DNA of 64,000 bases from Kribbella sp. NBC_00382 (lineage in GTDB: Bacteria > Actinomycetota > Actinomycetes > Propionibacteriales > Kribbellaceae), in the NCBI RefSeq assembly GCF_036067295.1, contig NZ_CP107954.1:2480001-2544000 (forward strand). The letters are read 5' to 3'. Below, piece by piece: positions 53,447 through 62,194 of the stretch. How positions within the stretch are numbered: the stretch's first letter is position 1; every line of letters begins with the position of its first letter. The notes below the pieces were generated by a model. That model was not told where the DNA came from. It was given only the letters and a program-made list of their open reading frames with translations, and ran no database searches. The position numbers were made by a program, and so were the translations under genes.

Positions 53447-54373
53447 GTGCGTAAGCCTGAGCTGGTCGCGGCCGAAGGGCTGCCCGAGAGCGTGACGATC
53501 TACGAGGTCGGACCGCGGGACGGGTTGCAGAACGAGGACGCGATCGTCGACGTCGCGGTCAAGGCCGAGTTCATCCAGCGGCTCGCCGCGGCCGGGCTGA
53601 CCACGATCGAGACGACCAGCTTCGTCCACCCCAAGTGGGTGCCCCAGCTCGCCGACGCGGCCGAGCTCCTGCAGCGGCTGGACCTTCCGGACGGGCTCCG
53701 TACGCCGGTACTGGTGCCGAACGAGCGTGGTCTCGACCGCGCCCTCGAAGCCGGCGTCAGCGAGATCGCGATCTTCGCCAGCGCGACCGAGACCTTCGCC
53801 GCGAAGAACCTGAACTCGACCGTCGACGAGCAGTTCACGATGTTCGCACCGACCGTGCGGCGCGCGCTCGACGAGGGCTTGACCGTCCGTGGCTACGTCT
53901 CGATGTGTTACGGCGATCCGTGGGAGGGCGACGTGCCGATCGACCAGGTGGTCAAGGTCGGCGCGCGGCTGGTCGAGCTCGGCTGCCACGAGCTCTCCCT
54001 CGGCGACACGATCGGGGTCGCTACGCCGGGGCAGGTCGTCGCGCTGATCAGCGCCTTCGGGAAGGCCGGGGTCGGCGTCGACAAGCTGGCCGTGCACTTC
54101 CACGACACCTACGGCCAGGCGCTCGCCAACACGCTCACCGCGCTGCGCGAGGGCGTCACCACGGTCGACAGCTCGGCCGGTGGACTCGGCGGTTGCCCGT
54201 ACGCCGAGAGCGCCACCGGCAACTTGGCGACGGAGGACCTGCTCTGGCAACTCGACGGCCTCGGCATCAAAACCGGAGTCGACCTCGAAAGCCTCGTCAC
54301 CACCAGCGCCTGGATGGCCAAACAACTAGGCAAGCCCTCAGCCAGCCGCGTAGTACAGGCTCTTGCTGGTTAA
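53447..54373 (+). CDS. mvaB: Hydroxymethylglutaryl-CoA lyase
   Basis: 308 residues from a GTG at 53447 with GGAGG 5 bp upstream. Landmarks: TIYEVGPRDGLQNE (17-30), metal and substrate site; ETTSFVHPKWVPQLADA; HFHDTYGQALAN (metal His pair); and the family signature SSAGGLGGCPYAESATGN with catalytic Cys250. It cleaves HMG-CoA to acetoacetate and acetyl-CoA, the last step of leucine and acyclic terpene degradation. It stands alone, about 46 kb from the carboxylase operon at the left edge to which it is biochemically related. Its TAA overlaps the convergent XRE gene stop (TTAA). Confidence 0.93.
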   Translation: MRKPELVAAEGLPESVTIYEVGPRDGLQNEDAIVDVAVKAEFIQRLAAAGLTTIETTSFVHPKWVPQLADAAELLQRLDLPDGLRTPVLVPNERGLDRALEAGVSEIAIFASATETFAAKNLNSTVDEQFTMFAPTVRRALDEGLTVRGYVSMCYGDPWEGDVPIDQVVKVGARLVELGCHELSLGDTIGVATPGQVVALISAFGKAGVGVDKLAVHFHDTYGQALANTLTALREGVTTVDSSAGGLGGCPYAESATGNLATEDLLWQLDGLGIKTGVDLESLVTTSAWMAKQLGKPSASRVVQALAG

Positions 54374-55200
54374 ACCTCTACAGATTCCCGACGGGTCAAC
54401 GGCAGCCGCTCGCGGGTGCTGTCGTCGGCGGGGGTGTCGACGAACAGGACCAGGTCGGGGTGCGCCGGCACGGCCAGCTCGGTCACGGTGAAGGACAGCT
54501 CCCCGGCGACCGGATGGACCAGCCGCCGCAGCCGCGCCTCGCCGTCCGCGACCTCGTGCCTCGCCCAGAGTTGCTCGAACTCCGGGCTCAGCTTGCGCAG
54601 CCGGGCCAGATCGGTCTCCCAGTCGGGATCACCGATGTGCTCGACGTACGCCGACCGCATCCGGGCGACCAGATACGGCACCTCGGTGTCGTAGTTCAGC
54701 AGCTGGTCGCGCGCGAGCGGCTCGGTCACGATGCACCACAGCAGGTTGAGGTGGATGCAGGGCAGCGTGTGCCAGTCGTGGTAGAGATCCGTGGACGCCT
54801 TGTTGGACTGGAGAATGTCGTAGCGCTTGTTGGTGATCAGCGCGGGCAGTGGATCGAGTGCGGCCAGGATCTCGCTCAGCACCGACTCGTTCGCGCAGAC
54901 ACCGGTCTTCGTGCGCACCGGCGTCGCCTCGGCCAGTGAGTACAGGTGCGCGCGTTCCAGCTGGTTCAGTCCGAGCGTCGTCGCCACCGCGTCGAGCACC
55001 TGACCGCTCGCGTTGATCGGCCGGCCTTGCTCGAGCCAGGTGTACCAAGTCACGCCGACTCCGGCGAGTTGGGCGAGCTCTTCGCGCCGCAGGCCCGGAG
55101 TACGGCGTCGTCCGCCCGGAGGCAGGCCGACGGCTTCGGGGGTGACCTTGGCGCGGCGCGCCTTCAGGAACTCCCCGAGCTCGGCTCGACGTGTACTCAC
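54370..55200 (-). CDS. XRE-family regulator with MmyB-like ligand-binding domain
   Basis: 276 residues from a GTG at 55200. N-terminal HTH (about 8-75): LGEFLKARRAKVTPE..GRRRTPGLRREELAQLAGVGVTWYTWLEQGR, the classical start of this actinobacterial group. The C-terminal PAS-like MmyB domain (about 105-270) has NKRYDILQSNKASTDLYHDW and VHPVAGELSFTVTELAVPAHPDLVLFVDTPADD. Such proteins commonly control a neighbouring dehydrogenase or transporter and bind fatty-acid-like ligands in the MmyB structure. No obvious divergent target here; EcsC is upstream on the same strand. Confidence 0.9.
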   Translation of the reverse strand: MSTRRAELGEFLKARRAKVTPEAVGLPPGGRRRTPGLRREELAQLAGVGVTWYTWLEQGRPINASGQVLDAVATTLGLNQLERAHLYSLAEATPVRTKTGVCANESVLSEILAALDPLPALITNKRYDILQSNKASTDLYHDWHTLPCIHLNLLWCIVTEPLARDQLLNYDTEVPYLVARMRSAYVEHIGDPDWETDLARLRKLSPEFEQLWARHEVADGEARLRRLVHPVAGELSFTVTELAVPAHPDLVLFVDTPADDSTRERLPLTRRESVEV

Positions 55201-55258
55201 CCGATCATGCTGACACGCGGCACCGACAGTTTCCTCAGGATTTCGCCGCGCAGGAGGA

Positions 55259-55954
55259 TTACTGCTCGATCGGCCGACGGATCCGCCGGACCAGGCTCTC
55301 GTCGGCGTACCGGCCGATCCGGTACGTCGACCAGCCATCGACCCCCGCACCGACAGCGCCGCCGAGCAGCGGGACCCGTCGAGTGACCATCAGCCCCATC
55401 CGCTTGCCGCTGATCCGCGCGATGAGCTCACCCACCACCTCGCCGGCCACCAGCCGGTCCAGCTCCGGGTCGAACACCGGCGCGGTCGCGATCGCGAGCG
55501 GTGAAGTCGGCAAACTGGCCTTCTTCAACCGATCCGTGACCCCGTCCTCGCCGAGTAGACACGTGATGACGGCCGTCCGGACCCGCGGATCGTCCAGGTC
55601 ATACCCGCGCAGATGCGCGATCGACGCGACCATCCGCGCCTGTACCACCGCAATGCCGGTCAAGTTGGCCGGAAGCGCGACCGGCAGCGTCACCAGCCCG
55701 CCGATGCTAGTGACGAACCCCTGTACGCCGGCCAGCCGGATGTGCTGCTCGATCACCGTATCGACGGCGCGCTCAGCGTCACCGTCATGCTTGTCCAAAT
55801 GCCGCTCGGCCACCTTCTCGGCGCCCGGAAACCGTTGGTACCCGTCGATGGCGATCTCCAGCACCTGGCGGAGCACGCCGGCCGCCGCCTGCGGAGCGAA
55901 CCGCTGGGCAGCAGGCGCAAGACTGCTGGCAACAAACCTGGCTACTCCGGCCAC
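55259..55954 (-). CDS. EcsC family protein
   Basis: 231 residues from a GTG at 55954 with GGGAG upstream. Matches the EcsC family: QGFVTSIGGLVTLPVALPANLTGIAVVQARMVASIAHLRGYDLDDPRVRTAVITCLLG (about 78-135) and GKRMGLMVTRRVPLLGGAVGAGVDGWSTYRIGRYAD near the C-terminus. The hydrophobic LPVALPANLTG stretch suggests membrane association. EcsC accompanies an ABC exporter in Bacillus, but standalone actinobacterial copies are of unknown function. Confidence 0.85.
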   Translation of the reverse strand: MAGVARFVASSLAPAAQRFAPQAAAGVLRQVLEIAIDGYQRFPGAEKVAERHLDKHDGDAERAVDTVIEQHIRLAGVQGFVTSIGGLVTLPVALPANLTGIAVVQARMVASIAHLRGYDLDDPRVRTAVITCLLGEDGVTDRLKKASLPTSPLAIATAPVFDPELDRLVAGEVVGELIARISGKRMGLMVTRRVPLLGGAVGAGVDGWSTYRIGRYADESLVRRIRRPIEQ

Positions 55955-56078
55955 AGCACTCCCTCACAACTCGGACACCCGTTCCCCGGAGACCCGCGGA
56001 CAGGCGCAGCACTCTCAACTCTACGTGTCACCCCAGCTCGCGCCACTCGGGAGAAACCCCGGCCGGTCCCTTGCTCAC

Positions 56079-56990
56079 TCAGAGCTGGGCGCGGGTGCAC
56101 CGAGTGACGTACGGCATCGTGAGGTTCTTGCGGCCGCGCAGGTCGAGGTGCGAGTCGAGCAGCTCGGTGACCTGGTGCATGAGTTCGTCGCGGTCCTTGG
56201 CGGGCATCGTGATGACGTACGACCGTGACGCGACCATGTCGAGCAGCTCGGCCCGGGTGAGCGCGTGCTCCCAGCGGATCTCGAGTCGCTCGACCGCGCG
56301 GAACGGAGTACCGATCGGTGGTGCGGAGTCGATCTCCTGGCGAGCGTGCCGGTGCAGCACGCGATCGAGCTCGGCGACCCAGGGCACGGTGTGGTCGCGG
56401 ATGTTCCACACGAGCCCAAGCGTCCCGCCCGGCGTCAGCACCCGCGCAATCTCCGGCAACGCCACAGCGGGGTCGAACCAGTGCCACGCCTGCGCCACCA
56501 CCACAGCGTCAACAGCCTTGTTTTCCAGGGGAATCGCCTCGGCCGAACCATCCCGTACGTCGGCCGACGGCACCGCCGCGACCAGTTCCTCACGCATCGC
56601 CGCCAACGGCTCGACGGCCGTCACCGCAAGCTCGCGAGCGGCCAGCAGTTCCGTGAGCTTGCCAGTACCGGCGCCAAGATCGAGCACCGACTTCGCAGTA
56701 CCAGGGACCAGCCAGTCGACCGCTGATACCGGATAGGACGGTCGTCCACGCCGGTACGCCGCGGCCGCATCGCCGAAGGAAGTCGCCTGGGCGTGCTTGG
56801 ACCAGCGGCGACTCGCCCCTTGCCGGGTCATCCCGCACGCCTGCCCGATCTCCTCCCAGCTCGCCAGCCGCTGCGATCGCAACTGCTCGATCAGCTCGCT
56901 CCGCCGATGCTCCAGCGCGGCGATCACCTCGGTCATCCGCGCGAGCCCGTCGAGCCCACCGGAACCCTCGACCTGCTCGATGATCTCCAT
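56079..56990 (-). CDS. HTH-SAM-dependent methyltransferase fusion
   Basis: 303 residues from ATG 56990 (an ATG at 57002 gives 307). Residues about 1-70 carry a helix-turn-helix (WEEIGQACGMTRQGASRRWSKHAQ), as found in many stand-alone actinobacterial regulators; residues about 75-300 are a class I methyltransferase with motif I VLDLGAGTGKLTELLA, AVEPLAAMREEL, DAVVVAQAWHWFDPAVALPEIARVLTPGGTLGLVWNIRD. The catalytic target is unknown. The fusion suggests autoregulated or DNA-associated methylation. Direct repeats TGTTGCGG lie just upstream. Confidence 0.8.
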   Translation of the reverse strand: MEIIEQVEGSGGLDGLARMTEVIAALEHRRSELIEQLRSQRLASWEEIGQACGMTRQGASRRWSKHAQATSFGDAAAAYRRGRPSYPVSAVDWLVPGTAKSVLDLGAGTGKLTELLAARELAVTAVEPLAAMREELVAAVPSADVRDGSAEAIPLENKAVDAVVVAQAWHWFDPAVALPEIARVLTPGGTLGLVWNIRDHTVPWVAELDRVLHRHARQEIDSAPPIGTPFRAVERLEIRWEHALTRAELLDMVASRSYVITMPAKDRDELMHQVTELLDSHLDLRGRKNLTMPYVTRCTRAQL

Positions 56991-57003
56991 GCTCGGCAGC
57001 ATA

Positions 57004-57040
57004 TGTTGCGGACTGCTAGGCCTGTCAACAGATGTTGCGG
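57004..57040. promoter_or_regulatory. Direct repeats TGTTGCGG upstream of the HTH-methyltransferase
   Basis: TGTTGCGG occurs at 57004-57011 and 57033-57040, 29 bp apart, between the methyltransferase gene and the aat gene. It may be a site for the HTH half of the fusion protein. Weak evidence. Confidence 0.3.
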
Positions 57041-57087
57041 CCTGGGTAGGCGTTCAACCTGTCGGCGGGGTAGGCCAGGATGGTGGG

Positions 57088-57774
57088 GTGCCAATCGATC
57101 CACCTGCCTCCGTGTGGGAGTTCCCGCCGGTCGCGGTCGCCGGGGCCAGCGACGTCGTGGCGGCCGGGGCGGATCTCGAGCCGGGCACCGTGCTGGCGGC
57201 GTACAAGCGGGGACTGTTCCCGATGCCGGACAGTCATGGGCCGCTGCTCTGGTGGTCGCCGGTGGATCGCGGGGTGATCGAGGTCGACGGGTTCACGCCG
57301 TCGCGGTCGCTGCGGCGGGCGCGGCAGCGGTTCGAGATCCGGGTCAACACGGCGTTCGACCAGGTCATCCGGGCCTGCGCGGACCCGAGTCGGCCGGGGT
57401 CGTGGATCGACGACGACATCATCGCCTCGTACACGAAGCTGCACGAGATGGGCTGGGTTCACTCGGTCGAGGCGTGGGACGGCGACGAGTTGGCCGGCGG
57501 GCTGTACGGCGTGGCGATCGGCGGGCTGTTCGCGGGCGAGTCGATGTTCCACCACAAGACGGACGGCTCGAAGGCCGCGGTGGCCGGGCTGGTCGAGTTG
57601 CTCAGCGACAAGTTCGCCTCCGAGCGAGTGCTCGACATCCAGTGGGTGACCAGCCATCTTGCGACGCTCGGCGCCGTCTCGATTCCGCGCGAGACGTACG
57701 TCCGCCGGGTGGATCGGGCGCTGGCCTTCCCGCTGCCGCTCGCCTTCGGCGGAAGCCTCAGCCGATACCAATAA
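57088..57774 (+). CDS. aat: Leucyl/phenylalanyl-tRNA-protein transferase
   Basis: 228 residues from a GTG at 57088 (AGGA about 7 bp upstream). Family landmarks: VAAGADLEPGTVLAAYKRGLFPM, LLWWSPVDRGVIEVDGFTPSRSLRR, GSWIDDDIIASYTKLHEMGWVHSVEAWDGDELAGGLYGVAIGGLFAGESMFHHKTDGSKAA and LDIQWVTSHLATLGA. It adds Leu or Phe from tRNA to N-terminal Arg/Lys of proteins, marking them for ClpS/ClpAP (N-end rule). Its 3' end overlaps the convergent TetR gene by 17 bp. Confidence 0.95.
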   Translation: MPIDPPASVWEFPPVAVAGASDVVAAGADLEPGTVLAAYKRGLFPMPDSHGPLLWWSPVDRGVIEVDGFTPSRSLRRARQRFEIRVNTAFDQVIRACADPSRPGSWIDDDIIASYTKLHEMGWVHSVEAWDGDELAGGLYGVAIGGLFAGESMFHHKTDGSKAAVAGLVELLSDKFASERVLDIQWVTSHLATLGAVSIPRETYVRRVDRALAFPLPLAFGGSLSRYQ

Positions 57775-58447
57775 AGGTCGCCAGCTGACCGGTCGCGTCC
57801 GCGAAGAACTCGTCGGCCGGATCCATCGTGCCGACCAGTTGGCCGAACAACTCGAAGCTGACCATCCCGTAGAGCTGGGTCAACGCGATCATCCCGCGGC
57901 CGAGCACCTTCAGCGGTACTTCGGGCGCGTACTCGGCCAGCACGCCAAGCTGCTCCGCCACCAACGTGCTGGGCTCCGGGGTGCCGTCGGGCGGAACCAG
58001 TACGCCGGAAGCCTGGGCCTCACTCAAGATCCGGAGCAACGCGATCGCCACCCGACCGGCTGGCTCGATCGTGCTCTCAGGAGCTTGGTATCCGGCGACC
58101 GGTGAGCCGTAGATCAGCGCGTACTCCTGCGGGTGCTTGATCGCCCAGGTCCGGACCGCCTGGCAGACGGCGAGCCAGGCCTCGCGTGGAGTCGCCGCAT
58201 TCTTGGCGGCTGTCTCGGCCTTGGCGCCCAGCGCGTTGTACGCGTCGATGATGAGCGCGGTGAGCAATTCGTCGCGGCTGGGGAAGTACCGGTAGAGCGC
58301 CGACGAGACCATGCCGAGCTCGCGCGAGACGGCCCGGAGCGACAGCCGCTCGGCGCCCTCGGTGGCGAGCTGGCGGCGCGCGGCGTCCTTGATCTCCTGC
58401 GTCAGCTCGGCCCGGGCTCGGTCACGGGCGGTCCGTCCGGCGTTCAT
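57758..58447 (-). CDS. TetR/AcrR family transcriptional regulator
   Basis: 229 residues. HTH about 12-60 (LTQEIKDAARRQLATEGAERLSLRAVSRELGMVSSALYRYFPSRDELLTALI), followed by a TetR_C-like helical domain with WLAVCQAVRTWAIKHPQEYALIYGSPVAGYQAP, a pattern common in actinobacteria. It is divergent from the Ddn-type gene, with two matching operators in the intergenic region, so it probably represses that gene and itself. Confidence 0.92.
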   Translation of the reverse strand: MNAGRTARDRARAELTQEIKDAARRQLATEGAERLSLRAVSRELGMVSSALYRYFPSRDELLTALIIDAYNALGAKAETAAKNAATPREAWLAVCQAVRTWAIKHPQEYALIYGSPVAGYQAPESTIEPAGRVAIALLRILSEAQASGVLVPPDGTPEPSTLVAEQLGVLAEYAPEVPLKVLGRGMIALTQLYGMVSFELFGQLVGTMDPADEFFADATGQLATFIGIG

Positions 58448-58481
58448 GCTCCGCAGTCTGCCACGATCACTGACCTAAATC

Positions 58482-58548
58482 GAGAGCACTGCTCTTGACT
58501 CGCGTGTCGAGCTGGTGTTCACTGGTCACAACAGAGAGCACCGCTCTC
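58482..58548. promoter_or_regulatory. Two GAGAGC-N3-GCTCT operators for the TetR regulator
   Basis: GAGAGC-ACT-GCTCTT (58482-58496) and GAGAGC-ACC-GCTCTC (58534-58548) lie 52 bp apart in the tetR/Ddn divergent region. Same half-site and spacing in both strongly suggest a TetR dimer site. Confidence 0.7.
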
Positions 58549-58569
58549 GCAAACTGGGAGGCGATCCTG

Positions 58570-59031
58570 ATGCAGGAGTACAACGACAAGCGAGTGGTGA
58601 CCACCGGCCGCGGCAGCATGCTGGCGATGAACAAGGTGGTGGCCGGCCTGACCAACCTCGGCATCAGCCTGATGGGCAGCCGGGTGCTCTCGGTCCAGGG
58701 CCGCAAATCCGGCGAATGGCGCAGCAACCCGGTCAACCTGCTCGTCGTCGACGGCGAGCGCTACCTGGTCGCCCCGCGCGGCCACGTGCAGTGGGTCCGC
58801 AACCTGCGTGCCAGCGGCAACGGCACCCTCCGTGTCGGCCGCCGAGTCGAGTCCTTCCGCGCTGAGGAGCTGGCCGACGCCGACAAGCCCGACATCATCC
58901 GCACCTACCTGGTGAAGTGGGCCTGGGAGGTCGGCGCCTTCTTCGGCAAGGACGTGCGGAAGGACTCCCCGCTCGAGACGCTGCTGCACGTGGCCCCCGG
59001 CGTACCGGTCTTCAGGATCCACAGCGCCTGA
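58570..59031 (+). CDS. Deazaflavin-dependent nitroreductase family protein (Ddn-like)
   Basis: 153 residues from ATG 58570 with GGGAGG 8 bp upstream. Split beta-barrel F420-binding fold of the Ddn/FDOR type: LSVQGRKSGEWRSNPVNLLVVDGERYLVAPRGHVQWVRNLRASGNGTLRVGRRVESFRAEE, the conserved core of the family. Such enzymes reduce quinones or activated substrates with F420H2. The TetR regulator next door suggests induction by a small, possibly toxic, compound. Confidence 0.9.
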   Translation: MQEYNDKRVVTTGRGSMLAMNKVVAGLTNLGISLMGSRVLSVQGRKSGEWRSNPVNLLVVDGERYLVAPRGHVQWVRNLRASGNGTLRVGRRVESFRAEELADADKPDIIRTYLVKWAWEVGAFFGKDVRKDSPLETLLHVAPGVPVFRIHSA

Positions 59032-59035
59032 GTCG

Positions 59036-59824
59036 TCACAGGTCGTACTGGTCGGGCAGGCGCAGGTTGGGCCCGCCGACCTGAAGGCCCAGGGGTGTCG
59101 CCCGGCCCTTCGGTTCCTCCCACTCCTCCTGGCGGCCGAGCGCGGTGAGGTCGAGGTAGTGGTACATGTTGTGGAACTCCTCGATCCCGCGGCCGAACGT
59201 GGAGTAGGTGTGGAAAACGTCGTCACCGACCTGCAGGAAGGTGCTGATCCCCGGCATCTCCTCGCCGTTCATGTCGGGCGTCCACGGGCCGTTCGTCCAC
59301 GGCGTACCGGCGTCGGCGATCTCGTCCTGGGTCCGGTAGTGCAGCACCACCGGCGCCACCCGGTCGTCGAGCGTGGCATGGAAGTCGTAGTTGAAGTCGC
59401 TTCCGAAGGACGAGTACCAGGGGAAGGCCCAGCCCATCCGCTCGCGGTACGCGGCCAGCTTCTCGTACGGTGCCCGCGACACCGCGACGAGCGAGGTGTT
59501 GCGCACGTACAGCTGCCGGAGCCGCCCGATCCCGTCGGCCGCTGAACTGCAACTGGGACAGGCGGCATCCCAATCCGGCCCGTACATGAAGTGATGCATC
59601 ACCAGCTGCGGCCGGCCGTCGAACAGGTCGAGCAGCCCGACCTCGCCCTCTGCGCCTTCGAACCGGTAGTCCTTGTCCACCAGGACCATCGGCAACCGCC
59701 GGCGCTCGGCATTGAGTTCATCGCGGGCCCTGGTGACCGCCTTCTCTTTCTCCAGCAATCCCCGTCGAGCCGCGAACCACTCGTCCCGCCCGACCACCGG
59801 CGGCAAGTTCCCCATCTCGGTCAT
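59036..59824 (-). CDS. DUF899 thioredoxin-like protein
   Basis: 262 residues. LVMHHFMYGPDWDAACPSCSSAADGIG contains CPSC (89-92) in a thioredoxin-like position; FPWYSSFGSDFNYDFHATLDD and GISTFLQVGDDVFHTYSTFGRGIEEFHNMYHYLDLTALGRQEEW are hallmarks of DUF899. A redox role is likely, but the substrate is unknown. It lies 4 bp from the end of the convergent Ddn-type gene. Confidence 0.88.
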   Translation of the reverse strand: MTEMGNLPPVVGRDEWFAARRGLLEKEKAVTRARDELNAERRRLPMVLVDKDYRFEGAEGEVGLLDLFDGRPQLVMHHFMYGPDWDAACPSCSSAADGIGRLRQLYVRNTSLVAVSRAPYEKLAAYRERMGWAFPWYSSFGSDFNYDFHATLDDRVAPVVLHYRTQDEIADAGTPWTNGPWTPDMNGEEMPGISTFLQVGDDVFHTYSTFGRGIEEFHNMYHYLDLTALGRQEEWEEPKGRATPLGLQVGGPNLRLPDQYDL

Positions 59825-59936
59825 TCCGTTCCTCCTCGCTCTCCCCGACTCCGTTCCCCGCGATGCGCTTTCCAGTACCGGGGCAGCGCGGGGCAGCTGG
59901 GTTCGAGCGTGTCGGATCTGGGGGTCAAGGGCGATT

Positions 59937-60422
59937 TCAGTCGGTCGAGGGGCGTTTGGGCGGGCGGCGGAGGTGGGCTTGGCGGTACAGGTTGTTGGTG
60001 ATGTTGGTCGTGAGGGCGGCGCGGGTCCAGTTGTTGTCGATGGACTGGCGGGCGTACCAGAGGCGGAGGGTGGGGTTGTCGAGGAGCTGGAGCAGGGTCA
60101 GGTGGTGGTACCAGGGGAGCCCGGCGAGTGGGCCCCGGGCGTACGCCTCGTGCGGCCAGGCTTCGGCGAAGGCTCGCATGTAGGTGAGGTTGCGGACCGA
60201 CAGGCCTTTGTGCGCGGGGAAGCGGGCGGTGAGGTCGGTGGAGAGGTGGATCAGGCAGCGGTTCGTCCAGTCGGGCTTCTCTTGCCAGCGCAGGAGTTCA
60301 CGGCCGATCCACCAATGGGTGAGCAGTGGCTCGCGGTCCAGGACGAGGTGGGCGGCGACCGCCTCGAGGAAGGCCGGGTACCAGGCCGGCATCGAGGGCC
60401 GTTCGGTGGGAGTCGAGGTCAT
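59937..60422 (-). CDS. DUF1016 N-terminal domain protein (truncated YhcG-like)
   Basis: 161 residues that match only the N-terminal DUF1016 domain: [52 protein letters not shown] and [40 protein letters not shown]. Complete YhcG-type proteins are about 330-370 residues with a C-terminal PD-(D/E)XK nuclease domain, which is missing here: the frame ends in [10 protein letters not shown]. It is probably a remnant of a nuclease gene from a mobile or defence element, or a shortened DNA-binding version. Confidence 0.75.
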   Translation of the reverse strand: MTSTPTERPSMPAWYPAFLEAVAAHLVLDREPLLTHWWIGRELLRWQEKPDWTNRCLIHLSTDLTARFPAHKGLSVRNLTYMRAFAEAWPHEAYARGPLAGLPWYHHLTLLQLLDNPTLRLWYARQSIDNNWTRAALTTNITNNLYRQAHLRRPPKRPSTD

Positions 60423-60487
60423 GGGAGCCAGGATGTGACCGAGGCCGACGGCGACACGAAGGCCTTCGGCGGGCAGCTTGGGGCAAG

Positions 60488-61579
60488 ATGGCGGGCATGA
60501 TCTCGCAGCAGGAATTGAAGGTCGCGCCGAAGGTCTTGTTGCACGACCACCTCGACGGTGGGTTGCGGCCGGAGACCGTGGTGGAGCTCGCGGCAGAGGT
60601 CGGGCACAAGCTGCCGCGGACGGATGCCGGTGAGCTCGGGCAGTGGTTCGTCGAGTCTGCGGATTCCGGGTCGCTGGAGCGGTACCTGGAGACCTTCGAC
60701 CAGACCGTCGCCGTGATGCAGACGGCCGAGGCGATCAAGCGGGTCGCCAGCGAGTGCGTGCAGGACCTGGCCGCCGACGGGGTCGTGTACGCCGAGGTCC
60801 GGTACGCCCCCGAGCAGCACCTCACCGCCGGGCTCAGCCTTGAGCAGGTGGTCGATGCCGTGCGTGAGGGGTTCGAGGACGGCATGGCCAGGGCCGAGCG
60901 GCCGATCGTGGCGCGGCAGTTGCTGACCGCGATGCGCCATCAGGCACGGTCGATGGAGATCGCCGAGTTGTCCGTCGCCTATCGCGACGCCGGTGTGGTC
61001 GGCTTCGACATCGCCGGCGCCGAGGCCGGTTACCCGCCCACCCGGCACCTGGACGCTTTCGAGTACCTGCAGCGCGAGAACGCGCACTTCACCATCCACG
61101 CCGGCGAGGCGTTTGGCCTGCCCTCGATCTGGCAGGCGATCCAGTGGTGCGGCGCGGACCGGCTCGGCCACGGCGTACGGATCATCGACGACATCAGGTA
61201 CGACGAGAGCGCCGGGCTGGACGGCAAGGTGGAGCTCGGCCGGCTGGCGGCGTACGTGCGCGACCGGCGCATCCCGTTGGAGATGTGCCCGAGCTCCAAC
61301 CTGCAAACCGGCGCGGCCGACTCGATCGCCCAGCACCCGATCGGCCTGCTCGCCAAGCTCAAGTTCCGGGTCACGGTGAACACCGACAACCGGCTGATGA
61401 GCGGTACTTCGATGAGCCGCGAACTCGCCCTGCTCGCCGAGGCCTTCGACTACGGCCTGGCCGACTTCCGCTGGTTCGCGATCAACGCGATGAAGTCGGC
61501 CTTCATCCCGTTCGACGAACGCCTCGCGATCATCGACGGCATCATCAAGCCTTGGTACGCCGAAGCGCTAAAGGGATAG
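60488..61579 (+). CDS. add: Adenosine deaminase
   Basis: 363 residues from ATG 60488 (ATG 60497 is possible). Zinc-site motif [15 protein letters not shown] (His19, His21), [37 protein letters not shown] (zinc His and catalytic Glu), DRLGHGVRI and [19 protein letters not shown], typical for actinobacterial Add. It converts adenosine to inosine in purine salvage. It is followed after 34 bp by a GNAT gene. Confidence 0.94.
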   Translation: MAGMISQQELKVAPKVLLHDHLDGGLRPETVVELAAEVGHKLPRTDAGELGQWFVESADSGSLERYLETFDQTVAVMQTAEAIKRVASECVQDLAADGVVYAEVRYAPEQHLTAGLSLEQVVDAVREGFEDGMARAERPIVARQLLTAMRHQARSMEIAELSVAYRDAGVVGFDIAGAEAGYPPTRHLDAFEYLQRENAHFTIHAGEAFGLPSIWQAIQWCGADRLGHGVRIIDDIRYDESAGLDGKVELGRLAAYVRDRRIPLEMCPSSNLQTGAADSIAQHPIGLLAKLKFRVTVNTDNRLMSGTSMSRELALLAEAFDYGLADFRWFAINAMKSAFIPFDERLAIIDGIIKPWYAEALKG

Positions 61580-61613
61580 ACGCCGAGCCGCCGGGCGACG
61601 CAGCATCGACGGC

Positions 61614-62126
61614 ATGACGCCGAAGCAGATCAGGTTCGTGGAGTTGTCCGGTACGACGATGGCCGCGTTGCTCGCCGGCGACCTGGCCGCGGCCAGCCAG
61701 GAAGCGGGCGTCGAGCTGACCGAGTTGTTCGCCAACGATGAGTCGAAATGGCTGTGGAACTACCGGATCGCCCAGATCGAGGACGACCCGGAAGCCGCCC
61801 GCTGGATCGTCCGGGCGGCTGTCTCCGAGCCCGAAGGCGTCGTGATCGGCCACGGCGGCTATCACGGTCCGCCCGACGAGAACGGCATGGTCGAGGTCGG
61901 CTACACGGTCGATGCGCGGTACCGGCGGCAGGGCTACGCGAAGGCGATCCTCACCGCGCTCATCGACCGTGCGGCCGCGGAGCCCGGCGTGAAGACCGTG
62001 CGCGCCTCGATCAGCCCCACCAACGCCGCCTCCCTCGCGACCATCGCCGGCTTCGGTTTCCTCGAGGCGGGCGAGCAGTGGGATGAGGAAGACGGCCTGG
62101 AGTTGCTCTTCGAGCGGTCGGTCTGA
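61614..62126 (+). CDS. GNAT family N-acetyltransferase
   Basis: 170 residues. The acetyl-CoA loop is RYRRQGYAKAILTALIDRA (about 102-120), preceded by VEVGYTVDA and followed by VRASISPTNAASLATIAGFGFLEAGEQWDEEDG, the standard GNAT core. The substrate is not known. Likely co-transcribed with add. Confidence 0.88.
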   Translation: MTPKQIRFVELSGTTMAALLAGDLAAASQEAGVELTELFANDESKWLWNYRIAQIEDDPEAARWIVRAAVSEPEGVVIGHGGYHGPPDENGMVEVGYTVDARYRRQGYAKAILTALIDRAAAEPGVKTVRASISPTNAASLATIAGFGFLEAGEQWDEEDGLELLFERSV

Positions 62127-62130
62127 CTAC

Positions 62131-62158
62131 TTGACACCGGATACCCGGAAGCTAATAT
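62131..62158 (+). promoter_or_regulatory. Sigma-70-type promoter of the PadR gene
   Basis: TTGACA (62131-62136), 16-bp spacer, TAATAT (62153-62158); the ribosome site AGGAGGTG follows at about 62182. TCGA-N4-TCGA just downstream may be part of the PadR operator. Confidence 0.65.
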
Positions 62159-62194
62159 TCGGTTTCGAGTAATCGAGATCGAGGAGGTGTCCGT

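Noticed and set aside
52168-54325. Very long open frames on the opposite strand of the HMG-CoA lyase and GNAT genes
   Set aside because: High-GC shadow frames; only the parts with family motifs (GNAT, lyase) are real.
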